Origin: Acanthococcus lagerstroemiae
Lineage: Eukaryota; Arthropoda; Insecta; Hemiptera; Eriococcidae
Direction of reading: 5' to 3'
Assembly (NCBI GenBank): GCA_031841125.1
Contig: CM063114.1
Location: 6,200,001 to 6,264,000 of the forward strand
Length of the DNA: 64,000 nucleotides
The notes beneath the pieces were generated by a model, which saw nothing but the letters and a program-made list of their open reading frames with translations, was not told the DNA's origin and did not search any database. Position numbers and translations under genes: made by a program. Shown in pieces: positions 1 through 9,850 of this stretch (position 1 is the stretch's first letter; each line of letters begins with the position of its first letter).

Positions 1-829
1 AATGAAATTCATTCACGTCTTTCAAAAGGAAACCACACTTTGTTCTGCTTTAAAGAGAAAATATACACTATAAGTAATCCTTTTTGCCCAGGTGATGCCA
101 CATTTTTAAAAGTTAGGGGCTCCGAGTAGGGATCCCTCGTCCATAAATATGGCCTCGGTGGTCTATGTAAGAAGAAATTCTATTTTCAGGAGTCGTCTAA
201 CGTTGGTTAACGTACAAATAAATAATGCGAGTATGAAGAAAACACGCGAATCCCATCTGATATTCGAGCACTTTTTTCCTGAAAGATAAATTCTAACGCT
301 TTAAAACTGTCCCACGTCTTCTTTTCCTCCTTTACTGGACCTCACCGAGCTCAGCTCGAGTAACTTCTTTACATCGCAATTTACAATTCCGTTTGACAGC
401 AACGGCGATAATAATTCATCGACGTGAATGCAAATCGACGCGGGCAAACGCCAAAGTGAATTCGAAGTTTACTTACAAGATTACATCAATTGGGGGAAAT
501 ATTTCATGCCCTTTGTGAATTTACACGACTTCGCTATGGATGTCAAAATTCACTATCGCGTCCAACTTCGTTCAAAGAATAATTTGATAGCGCACTAAAC
601 TGCTTGGGCTTAAAAAGTTAACCAGTGAACTTTGTTTCCCAGTCACGTAAAAGTTCGATTCAGAAGAGCCTGCTAAATGCGTGAAAGCTGGACTGTCATC
701 GGTAAACAGAGATACCGTTCTTAGTGTCCGGTCCATTTGAATTCAACCCCTTGTCCTTCGACGGTTTCGAATTCGGTCTCTATCTGAGACAGCGCGTTCT
801 AAAATGAATACAAAACAGCTTCGACTTAC
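1..829. other. No gene seen; presumed intron or flank of the 830-928 exon
   Basis: No ORF with family resemblance and no repeat I recognise. It lies downstream, on the minus strand, of the splice donor at 828-829, so it is probably intronic. One acceptor-like site on the minus strand near 280 is followed by about 27 open codons, but the translation is featureless and I do not call it. Confidence 0.5.
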
Positions 830-897
830 TCATGGCAGGTGTCTGGATAGGCCGAGGCGACGAGGCCAAACAGCAAAATGAATATCAGAGGATCCAT
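830..897 (-). CDS. First coding exon of a secreted protein (signal peptide), rest outside the window
   Basis: Seen: on the minus strand an ATG at 897 opens 22 codons reading MDPLIFILLFGLVASAYPDT then CH, and the exon stops at 830 directly before GTAAGT, a consensus insect 5' splice site (phase 2). Upstream of the ATG lie a stop in the same frame (TAA immediately before ATG) and, at 929-931, a CAG preceded by a T-rich tract, a good 3' splice site. The exon would therefore be 830-928, with 31 nt of 5' UTR. The translation is a classic signal peptide: short N-region, hydrophobic core LIFILLFGLV, small residues A-S-A at the likely cleavage site before YPDTC, and an early cysteine as in small secreted cysteine-rich proteins or proteases. 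Inferred: the gene runs leftward off the window and its product enters the secretory pathway. The mature protein is not visible, so no family can be named. Chance open frame is the alternative, but start, signal peptide, donor and acceptor agree. Confidence 0.6.
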
Positions 898-1087
898 TTA
901 TTGATGATCGAAAATCTGCAACATCACTCTGAAAAAACAATACACAAGATACAATTAGATCAAGATGTGAGGCGTATATTTGGTGTTACAACATAATTGC
1001 TGAAATGTTAGCATTACAAATTATATTTAACAAGGAATTTATCTATCTGGGATAAAATACAGGAAAATTGTCCAAGATACGAGTCTA

Positions 1088-1845
1088 TGGGTCATTCACC
1101 AGAAACTGAGAATATTTTGTTACCAGCAAGTTTTTAACCCTAACTTATGATTTATTTATGTATTTATTTTTCGATGGGGAAGGGGTCGGCTACACAAAAA
1201 AATCCGCAACAAAGTCTACCAATCAAACTCATCAGACAGGACAGTTACCATTTTTTGAATAGAAAAAGCCGAGAGAGGTGTCCATCGTCGTGTATGTTAC
1301 CATCTTGTCTCAATACTTGCTATATTTTTTCGAATTTTCGTCTCAGTTGTTTTTCCCAATACAGTGGTAATATTTTCGTAAAGATTGGAAGTATATGTTA
1401 AAAAGTTCAATTTGCTGTCAATGACCAAACTCTCCCAGAAGGGATGGCGTAAAATTCTGTTACCAGGGTTTTCCGTTCATGATCAAGGTCAATCTTTCAC
1501 TGGTGCCAAAATATGTGCTTTATACATTTTTCAGCACAACAAATGGCAATATTGGCACAGTTTTGATTCCTGAATACGATCAAGGCGCTAGATATCTCAG
1601 TCGTTGGCGCACGTTCTATCACAGTTTTCAAAAATTCTCTGGAAAAGGAAATTCTTGAAACTTTTATGTCCGTAGTCACAAATATTAGTGCTTTCGCTAT
1701 GGACAGCATGTCTATCGTAGTAGACAAAAGTTGTCCCCTTCCCTAAGTTATGATGCTGTTTAATTATTCTTTACTACACATAAACTAAATATTACGGAGA
1801 AAAAAAGTCCAACAAAAATATTCTCAGTTTCTAGAGAATGACCCA
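1088..1845. mobile_element. 758-bp MITE with TGGGTCATTC ends and TA target duplication
   Basis: The ends are inverted copies: TGGGTCATTCACCAGAAACT at the left and, read from the right on the minus strand, TGGGTCATTCTCTAGAAACT, continuing as GAGAATATTTTGTT for about 35 bp with few differences. A TA dinucleotide flanks both ends (1086-1087 and 1846-1847). A second short inverted pair lies inside (taacttatgat near 1140, with gggaaggggac near 1733). The short ORFs inside resemble no transposase. TA duplication fits a Tc1/mariner-type mobiliser, but the family is not certain. Confidence 0.75.
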
Positions 1846-2465
1846 TATAACACGGAATTTGTCTGTTTAGGGCATACATTGGTGCTTAACAAAAAAGTCC
1901 TTCTTTTTCGATCGCGAAATTAGATCGCAACTGGAGCTTCTTTCTTTTCCCCTTCTGGATCAAAAATGTTCTCCCCCAAAACGGAGGCTTGAAAGTACCA
2001 CAGACTTTGGAATCAAATGGACTATCAAAGTATCGATATGAGAGATCTTTGGTTGCTGATTTGAAATAATATTGTATCAGACTTCCGATTCGACTCTAAT
2101 TCGGGCCCAAAATTCGACTTTTCGTCTTTTAAAGGAGCGAACTTGACTTGCCAGAAGAATTGAAAAATGATCAAATTAAGGATTTTTTGGAAAATAAGTA
2201 TGTCTTGCGAGTGCGAAACATAAACTGTGACTGAACTAAACTATCCTGATGCCCTAGCTGGCCGATCAAAAGGGAGAAAGAGGAGAGTGAGTCCTGAGAA
2301 GGAGAAAAAGAACAAGAACAAGAAGACCAACAACAACAGCAACCGCAGCAGCAGAAACAGCGACAACAACAACATTTAGAAAAAATCGCGTACAGGAAGT
2401 ACAGGTATGCAGGAGACAAAAGACGTTCGTTAGACGCTCGAATCGTGCTGTACCGAAACTAGCCA
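1846..2465. other. No gene seen; unassigned, with a CAA/CAG-rich tract
   Basis: No recognisable coding or repeat structure apart from the low-complexity tract at 2290-2375. Short minus-strand ORFs here translate to Cys/Ser/Val runs and are artefacts of that tract. Confidence 0.5.
2290..2375 (+). repeat. Degenerate GAA/CAA/CAG trinucleotide-rich microsatellite
   Basis: The run goes from GAGAAGGAGAAAAAG through AACAAGAACAAGAAG to CAACAACAACAG and CAGCAGCAG. It is imperfect, as in an old simple repeat. Confidence 0.7.
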
Positions 2466-2650
2466 CGTATGGGACGATTTATGCAAAAATGTACAGTGGA
2501 GAGAAGAGGATCAATGCTAAATGTTTGTTTTCATTTTCAGATTTTGAGAGAGTACCTACTAGGAGGCTGATCAAGATCATTTGCCTCTCCCCACCCCCTC
2601 CCCAACCCAAAAAACTTTTCCCTACACTTCACAGTGGGAGATTTCAAAAT
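2466..2650 (+). repeat. Dispersed repeat, copy A (empty-site copy)
   Basis: Shares order and wording with 5638-5975: GGACGATTTATGCAAAAAT, an AATGTTTGTTTT block, ATTTTGAGAGAGTAC, CTGATCAAGAT, GTTTGCC/ATTTGCC, a cytosine-rich CTCCCCACC stretch, then CAAAAAACTTTTCC. This copy is uninterrupted at TTGAGAGAGTAC, the place where copy B carries an insertion. Confidence 0.75.
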
Positions 2651-2689
2651 TTCAAAATTTGAAGCTGCAAAAATCGAATTTGTGAAACT

Positions 2690-3830
2690 ATTAACGACAA
2701 TATATCAATTGAGAGGTATTTTGGCTCGCTAAGAGTTCATTTTTGAGCTTATTTTTACCCTACATGGTAACTTACCTCCTTTATTGGGGGACGAAAATCC
2801 AGAAATTTTGAAGAAATCGAGTCGGATATTGAAAAATATGTTTATTGAGACGTTGAATTCGTTTTTGAGTTCATTTTTACCCCAGCTGATAACCTACCTC
2901 CTTCATAGGAGGATGAAAATCCAAAATTGAAAAAAAATTGAGCTAGATGTCCAAATTTATGTTTTCTGAAGCGCTGAATTCGTTTTTGAGCTTATTTTTA
3001 CAATCGCTCTCTTTAGAAGGGGTGAAAATACAAAAGTTTTGAAGGAAATCGAGTTAGATGTCTACATATGTGACAGTTTCTATAAAAAGGGGTAACTTTG
3101 TAAGAAAGGAATGAATGCCCATTCCATCGAGCCATCGGCGAGATTTGTAGCGTTTTTTGTTCCGGAGATACAAGTGATCAAAGATGAGTGTAACAAAAAC
3201 GCGCGAAAACATATTTTTGGGGAAAACGCGTTTAAAGTTAGACACACCTTTTTTTCCCACTCCGTCAAGCGGCCCTAACTCGCCGCGGAATCACGTTACC
3301 AGCCTCGACGAGGGCTTGTTGGAAAGGTAATTTTTCGCTCTTCTGCGTGGTAACAATTCAGAACATCGGATTTATTCGTGAGCTCCGAAAATCCACGAAG
3401 AAGCGAACGCAGACATTCGCATTCCTTTCTCATTCTCTATCATAATTCTCTTTCTCTCTCTCCCTCTTCTCTCTCATGCGCGTAAATTTTGTCTCTTCGT
3501 TATTGCGATGTTTTTTCTGTAGAAATCAACCAAAATCTCAAAATTGAATTTTTCGACCAAAAAATTTTGTTTTTCTTTTTTCGCGTTTTTTTGAGACTTC
3601 GATCAATCAACAAAGTTACCCCTTTTTATAGAAACTGCCACAATATGTTTTTTGACGTCCTTAATTCATTTTTGAGCTTATACATAGGAACCCCGTCTGA
3701 TAACCTAAGCCCTATATGAGGTGGTGCAAATTCAACATTTTTGACAAAATCGAGTTAGGTGTCTAAATATAAATTTTTTAACGCGCTGAATTCGTTATTG
3801 AGGCTATTTTTGTCCCAACACTGAAATAGC
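2690..3830 (+). repeat. About 120-bp tandem repeat, five diverged units, split by an insertion
   Basis: Anchor words recur: GAATTCGTTTTTGAGCTTAT, GATAACCTACCTCCTT, GAAAATCCA, and GAGTTAGATGTC. The anchor GAATTC/GAGTTC-TTTTTGAG starts at 2733, 2855, 2976, 3662 and 3788. Once the 574-bp insertion at 3069-3642 is removed the spacings are 122, 121, 112 and 126 bp. Units are well diverged, so the array is old. Confidence 0.8.
3069..3642. mobile_element. 574-bp MITE inserted in the 120-bp tandem array
   Basis: Ends are inverted repeats: TGTGACAGTTTCTATAAAAA then GGGGTAACTTTG at the left, the same with one change (TGTGG) at the right. ATA flanks both sides (3066-3068 and 3643-3645). Deleting the element rejoins gtctacata to tgttttttgacg, which is the expected unit sequence of the array, so the boundaries are secure. 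The interior has a CT-rich tract (3430-3475) and no transposase. Confidence 0.8.
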
Positions 3831-4250
3831 CGGGGTCTTTTTTTTTTATTTTTTTATTTTTTTTTTATAAAACTCGGTCAATGATTGCGCATTCCACATA
3901 AATTGGTATCAACTTCACAAATGATTGAGTGAAAGGTGAAGAAAAACTCAAATTTACTGAATTTATCAAAATATAGTTTAGTACCATCATTTATGGTCTT
4001 TTAACCTGGGTTTTGTCAAAGGCGGGACGTTGCGGGAAAATGTACTAATTGCAATTTGAAGCTCATGATTAGACGAAACTAATGCCGCTACTTTGGCACA
4101 AACTATTTCTGAACCATAATTTAATATAAATTAACATAAAAATTCTACATACTTTATCTCCATTTCAAAAAAAAAAAAAAAAAAAAAATCGATCAAATCA
4201 TGAAACAATTTAAACCACATGAAAGATGAAGAAATTTTCTTTCCAATGAT
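3831..4250. other. No gene seen; homopolymer-rich spacer
   Basis: Contains a T-rich run at 3839-3868 and an A run at 4167-4188. Nothing else is recognisable. Confidence 0.6.
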
Positions 4251-5640
4251 TTATATATTTCTTATACGGCTAACTCCCCTCCCGTCTTTATATAGGTCTC
4301 TACAGAAGTTGGTCGCCTCAGCTACAATTTCATCTCTATCGTATGTAATTCCTCCTCTCGTTCTTCTGATTTTTGTCATTAAATAGCGTCCTTTGCTTGT
4401 CGCCTTCTTTACTAATTTGGTCGAGCCCCTACTCTCTATTGGGATATAAACCTGCACTAGAGTGCGCTGCAAAATCATCTGTGCGGGTGTTAGCGGGGGA
4501 AAATGAAAAGGTGATCATGTGAACTGTCAAATAGAAACACTGCTATCTTCAGGAGGGAAACAAACGAGTAGAGTATCGTCCTCATCGTGCTTTTAAAATT
4601 TTGTGGTTTGCAGAGCTTTCCTCAAAAGCTCATTCGCTTCTGCTCTTACATGGACAAGGATGATCATACTATTTGTGAGGTTGTTGTTACCTGTAAGTCC
4701 TGTATTTAGGTCTTTTTGGGATTCTTATTTTGCATCTACCCACCCTATGATCCAAAGGGAATAAACATGATGAAAGTATTTCGTAATCTGTTACTATTGT
4801 GGAGTCATTAATAAGTAGGTGGTCAATCTCGTTTTCTGTTCACCCATGCGACGATCACCATGTCCACTGTTTATTATGTTTTTTCTTAAAAACAGTATTT
4901 GAAATTTTCAGATTTGCAGCCTCTGCCAATCCAATCAATCTTTCCCCGTTTTCATTGCTTGACCCTTTGGCGTATCGCCCCCGACTTTTTGACCTGATTA
5001 CGTACCATCCACTTCGGCATTCGCCCATTACACTACACAACAATTTGAGATTTTGTAAAAAAACAATGACATGAGAACATTTATGATTCTGTAAGTATTT
5101 TTAACAAAGAATTTATGCCGATGTTAATTTTTGGATTATAGTTCATTTTTTAAATGTCCAATCTTAAATGGAATTTTTAGTATCATCAAGACGATACCAC
5201 TGATCAAACAGCTATGCGCGTTCGGTATTGTTATCAGTATTAGTGCAGCTATTCGTGGACGACAAAAAAGAACAAAACGAAAAAAATTTGATAAAATTTT
5301 AATTTTGAACATGAAGAACCAGAGGTTCTCGATCAGAATTCAAAATATAGCTAAAATCATATAATCTCCTCCCATTGTTTTTTATGCTGTTGTGTAGTGT
5401 TATTATAGTATAGTAGCTTTTTTCATTAATGTATGTTTCTTCCACCAACTTGTAAAAAGCCTCTGTTTCTTTCTCCTCCGCCCCCAACGCTGGGGCGTAT
5501 ACCTGAATGATTGTTAAAACTAAGCCTTTTTCCACTTCGATCTTTAGAACGGCTATTCGCTCCGAAATTCCTTTTATTTCTTTGATTTCGTTCGCCAGAT
5601 TTTCCTATACTACGAAGCCCACTCCCCTAAACCCCAGGCA
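4251..5640 (-). pseudogene. RTE-type non-LTR retrotransposon remnant: endonuclease plus start of RT linker, antisense
   Basis: Reading down the minus strand from about 5640, frames give an apurinic-type endonuclease: ISERIAVLKIEVEKG, LTIIQVYAPALGAEEKETEA, then (after removing the MITE at 5031-5399) an IMGECRSG segment standing where RTE endonucleases have the IMGDFNAK motif, NENGERLIGLAEAANLKISN, FKKKHNKQWTW, and SCLFPLDHRVGRCKI, the equivalent of the SDHR motif. At 4251-4478 follows the linker before the RT domain, with TRGGITYDRDEIVAEATNFC and RDLYKD. Known: this clade encodes one polyprotein, endonuclease then reverse transcriptase, used for target-primed reverse transcription. Here the RT itself is missing, the active-site DFN has become ECR, and stops and frameshifts break the ORF. 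It is related to the copies at 11050-13757 and 55600-56500. Confidence 0.85.
5031..5399. mobile_element. 369-bp CACTA-ended MITE with TTA target duplication, inside the RTE endonuclease
   Basis: Ends are CACTACACAACA (5031-5042) and its inverse TGTTGTGTAGTG (5388-5399). TTA lies at 5028-5030 and 5400-5402. The 5'-CACTA terminus and 3-bp duplication are the marks of the CACTA (EnSpm) superfamily. Excising the element and one TTA leaves the LINE endonuclease in frame across the join (minus strand KSYYTIIMGECRSGW), an independent proof of the boundaries. It is AT-rich inside with no transposase, so non-autonomous. Confidence 0.85.
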
Positions 5641-5975
5641 AGACAATTTATGCAAAAATTTACCGTGGTGAGGAGAGGAGAGGGCCACTACAAAATGTTT
5701 GTTTTTATTTGTAGATTTTGAGAGAGTACTTTTTTTCATCTCGCGAGGGGCCAAGGCCCCACCCGGCGGCTAGTCCGGAACTTTCTCCAGTGGCTCCTTG
5801 TATTGGTCATAAATATCAAAATCGGGGTGTTTCCCTTCCAATACCTTACATACCTTCGAGTAAGTTTAGCGCGGGGTATGGAGGGGAACTTGAGAGAGTA
5901 CTGGGAGTCTGATCAAGATTGTTTGCCCCTCCCCACCTCCATCCCCCAACTCAAAAAACCTTTTCCTACGCCTGT
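5638..5975 (+). repeat. Dispersed repeat, copy B, carrying a retroposon
   Basis: Second copy of the 2466-2650 repeat: GACAATTTATGCAAAAATTT, AATGTTTGTTTTTATT, ATTTTGAGAGAGTAC, then after the insertion at 5730-5889, GGAGTCTGATCAAGATTGTT, CCCCTCCCCACC and CAAAAAACCTTTTCC. Its left end touches the antisense LINE. Confidence 0.75.
5730..5889 (-). mobile_element. 160-bp poly(A) retroposon (truncated LINE or SINE 3' end) with 12-bp target duplication
   Basis: TTGAGAGAGTAC occurs at 5718-5729 and again at 5890-5901, flanking the insert. Copy A of the host repeat has it only once. The insert begins with a T run on the plus strand, so it is a minus-strand copy ending in a poly(A) tail. It is GC-rich near that tail, with a self-complementary GGGGCCTTGGCCCC. 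The direct duplication and tail show target-primed insertion of a 5'-truncated element. Confidence 0.8.
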
Positions 5976-8057
5976 GGTTTTCATTTACATACGACTCGAA
6001 AACAGATTCCCTTTGAGAACAAGAGGGTTCGTGCCTTTGTTAATTCATGTTTTTGTCATTAGAACAGACTCAAATGCTTGTAGTCTAGGGCGAAGACTTC
6101 CTGCAGATACAAAAAGGTGAGTCCGAAAAGCTGTACATTTCGACAAGACTGGAGAATTCGGTACGTTATTCGAAGTGGTCGGGTGACTACGATAAAATAC
6201 ACTCAGTCCTCGGGTGTGAAAATTATACCGTTTAGCGACATTTGTTCCCCCGGCAATACACCTCTTTCTCCCCGGCTCGAAGAATTAACCAGAAGCAAGT
6301 CTAGAGCGCTCCGTTTCACACACCTTGAGATGGAAATGATGTTCTCACATTTTGCAACTCTATCTTAATTTTCGAATACGGGGCGATAAACTAATTTGCG
6401 TTTACATTTCTGCGCAATGACGTCGATTAATCACCGAGCCCGAGTCTTCCATTTCAACTGGAGCAATTTACAATTTACAGCACTTCTCGCGTACTGCCGA
6501 GATTACGAACGATATTTTCTATTTGCAGCCGTTGCCGGTTAGATCAACCTTTATTCAACCCTTTTACTGTATTTCAGTTATTGCAATACCGCCCCCCTCT
6601 AATTGAATAAGCTCGAGGTCATCATTCCGCGAATTGTGAGAAACAGTTTTCCGCCAGCCAATGTTTCGTTACTCCGGGTACTGCCGGTCTGCTAAATTGC
6701 AGAACCAAAATTGCTATTTCTGGAGATGTATATCTACCACTACGTCAATGTTTCCACTCACTTCAATTACACACAAAATACACCCGGGAAAACCTAGTAC
6801 GCTTTCAGCTTCTTTTTTTTTCTCTCTCGGTCCAGGGGGCCTCACTCTCCAGGAAGCAGCATTAATGCCATTACCTATACCATTAAAGACCGACTCAAAC
6901 TAATGTTACTGCCTCCCATTATCGAGCTCGAACGAGAACTGCATATTCTCAAATCGTGCCGGCGGTTCCAGAATTTATTCGCTGCGAGTATTGACAAACG
7001 CTGAAGCTGAAATTTTCGCGTTGAAAATTTTTTGCTACACATGAAACGAGAGACCTCGGAGCACCCATATATGCATAGGAAAAATTGAACGCATTACGAA
7101 AAAACAGTCCCCCACAGTCCGCAATATGTGTACGCCAATTTATCCCGCAACGTATAACTCGCAAAGGGAAAAATGTATTTTGTATACGTTTGTCCGGAAA
7201 CCGTACAAAAGGTTAAATTGGCGTTCCAAATACAAAGAAACCTTTTTCCTCCTTTTTTTTTTTTTAAACCCCATGTTGTTCGGCTGGATATTTGAATAAA
7301 ATCTATTTTATTACGCAACATAAAATACTCTTTGAGAACTGGCAGTTTTTTGTCGCTACTGAAAAATCTGTGAAAGCTAATTCGAGGGCGGGGTGAAAGT
7401 TCCCGGGGATGACTTTTGGTTTTAATTTATCATATTCGTTTGTGCACGTTTGCGTAACAATCCCTTGCTCCCGGACAAATGACCGGACAAATGTAAACTT
7501 TGTTCACTTTGAGTCTGAGTGTACTCCATGGGTACCTTCCATCTGTTTGTGTAGGACTTTGAATCGTCTCTTTTTCACATCCTATGTGAAAGTGCACAAG
7601 GAGAAATGCTGGTGAAAATCGGACAGAGGTACGGAGTGTATAATTTGTACTCTAAGGTCAACCCAGAAACGTGATTCCCAACTTCTATAAGTACGGTGAA
7701 ATATACGGCAATGAAATTGAATATTTAATACCGACTGGGGCCTCATCACCTTTGAGTATATTCTGCTTTCAAGTTTTTTCACTTCTGAATAGTGCAGAAG
7801 ATCACTTTTATATTTAAACGTCTCTGATGTATTTGCTTCCGAACCAAATGTTTCAAACGAAGTTCTCGAACTCAGACAAAAAAGAGAAATTTGCGTCAAC
7901 TCTCCGTCAGTTGACGAGACTGGTTCTCACTCACAGCACAGATCAGAAATGCGGTATCGTATTACCTACTAATTTAACCAATTGTACGACCAAAATCTCC
8001 TTCCCCAGACGAAGGCAGCCATCGTGGGGAAGTAAGGCTGTAAAACCCCGAAGGGTA
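5976..8057. other. No gene seen; about 2 kb unassigned
   Basis: Short ORFs of 68-105 codons occur in several frames, but none shows a domain, signal peptide with splice site, or family likeness. There is a T run at 7252-7265. Nothing else is supportable. Confidence 0.5.
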
Positions 8058-8734
8058 AGTAGTAGTATATGGGTCACTTGACCCCAATTTCTCATCAGGG
8101 ATCTCTATCAGCCTCTGTATTATATTTTTCAATATTTTGCTTTTTCCCTAGACGCGCACAAATATGAAGTGGATATTATAAAAAAATTTGTCAACTTTTA
8201 TTTCTATTATAAAAAATTTTTCTTAATATTAATTTTTATCTGTCTTCTCTGTTCTTATGTTATATTTTCTTCTAGATGAGCATGTATTATCAAGTGCCTC
8301 CTACCCCGCCATCTTTTCTCCAATCACCATCTAAACTTATAATTTCTCTTTCTTTCTATGATGACCCTCTAGTTGTTCCTATATTATATTTTCAACGCCG
8401 ACTATAATGACTATATATTAATAAAAAATTAAGTGGATTCTTCTTATATAACTAAGCATTTAATCATTTTCCAGACAAAAATAGGTTCTATAAGCGGTTA
8501 ACCCCATCATATCTTTTATGTTCCCTTACCCCTAGGTTCTCTTATTATAATAATGTTTTTAATAGAATAATATTAGCCTATACTTATGAAGTATCTTATC
8601 CACAATTCTCTGCATAGGAAGTGGGCGTGATGAGAGAGGACAATATAAAGAAAGAAACACACTGATAGTACAAGTGGTACAGGATTTACTTTTCTACTAC
8701 TAAATTGAAGTATCACACAAGTTGTGCACTTCCA

Positions 8735-9694
8735 AGGTCTGACAATTGAATAAAAAGACTGTGTGCTCAACGGGCATCCTAGAGGGGTAGAAAGGGAAAC
8801 AAATACATTGGTGGAAACATAGAAGTGTCTACTATTCCAGTTCTAAATCACGTTTTTGTAGCTGTAGTAGTATTTATTCTATCAAATGTAGAAGCAAATA
8901 CGTTTTTTCCCTCGTGCTGAATACAATGTATCATAAAAATTATGAGCAACATATCAATCTGAAATTTCTTGTTAGATTAAAAAAGAGTCTGACTGAGTAC
9001 TATAATTTATTGAAAGAGGCCTATGGTGAGAATTTTTCATCTTGTGCGCGTGTTTTCAAATGGTGTAAAAAATAGTTTTCTGAATACCGAGAGAGCACTG
9101 AAAATAACCAACATCCAGGTCAGCCTGTCTCTGTTGCAACTTGGGAAGATATGACCAAAATCAATGAAATTGTGCGCAGAGATCGTTATATAAGTACTCT
9201 GATGATTGCTAAGACTTTGAACATGGATAGAGAAACTGTTAGAAAAATTTTACAAGATGAATTAAACATAAAGAAAGTCTGCGCGAAGTTGGTACCAAAA
9301 AACTTGACCCCTGACCGAAAGCTTGTCCATCAACAGATTTGTTCCAATATTCCTGAAAGGTTAGAAGCTACTAGAGGTACTCCAGTGCTCGAATACGCAC
9401 CCTATTCGCCCAACTTAGCCCTGTGCAACTGTTTCCTTTTTCCAAAGATCAAGTTTGCCCTAAAAGGAACCCATTTTGAAACAATGGAAAACGTGAAATG
9501 AAAAACAGCAGAGCTCCTAAATGGCCTTATAAAAGAAGACTTCCAGCATTGCTTTAACTAATGGAAAAAATGAATGGAACAGTATGTGGAGAGGGGAAGG
9601 GGAGTATGTATTAAAGTGGAACACTCATTTGTGGAATAATTTTTATAATAAAGCTCTTTTTGACAAGCAGTCTTGTTATTTAATTGTCAGACCT
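8735..9694 (+). mobile_element. Mariner element, internally deleted, about 960 bp
   Basis: Terminal inverted repeats are visible: AGGTCTGACAATTGAATAAA at 8735 and, inverted, AGGTCTGACAATTAAATAAC ending at 9694, followed inward by AAGACTG at both ends. Between them is the transposase remnant of 8926-9603. A clean TA duplication is not seen at either end, as expected for an old copy. A full-length mariner is usually about 1.3 kb, so about 0.3 kb is missing, from the catalytic centre. Confidence 0.85.
8926..9603 (+). pseudogene. Mariner transposase, dead (internal deletion, stops, lost catalytic Asp)
   Basis: One frame gives the N-terminal part (EQHINLKFLVRLKKSLTEYY, LLKEAYGENF, RVFKWCKK, then an in-frame TAG), a second helix-turn-helix (STLMIAKTLNMDRETVRKIL), the linker KKVCAKLVPKNLTPDRK, then jumps to the C-terminal APYSPNLALCNCFLFPKIKF and KGTHFE. 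Known: mariner transposase is a D,D34D cut-and-paste enzyme. The motif YSPDLAPCD holds the third catalytic Asp. Here it reads YSPNLALCN, so that residue is Asn, and the block holding the first two Asp residues is deleted after HQQICSNIPERLEA. The C-terminal tail KEDFQHCFN..WKK is still readable after the TGA at 9499. It cannot be active. Confidence 0.9.
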
Positions 9695-9850
9695 CACACA
9701 ATAAATTTTTCTTTTGCTACTTATAATTTTCCCCAATTCCCGCTATCTTTTTTACCAACTAACTACAACACTGTTACTGAAATATGACACTACTACCTAC
9801 TTTTACTATTACTACTCCTCAACCCCAAACCTGTATTATTTTTTCTAATA

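Noticed and set aside
2171..2466. Cys- and Val-rich minus ORFs as secreted peptides
   Set aside because: Produced by the CAA/CAG microsatellite read in reverse.
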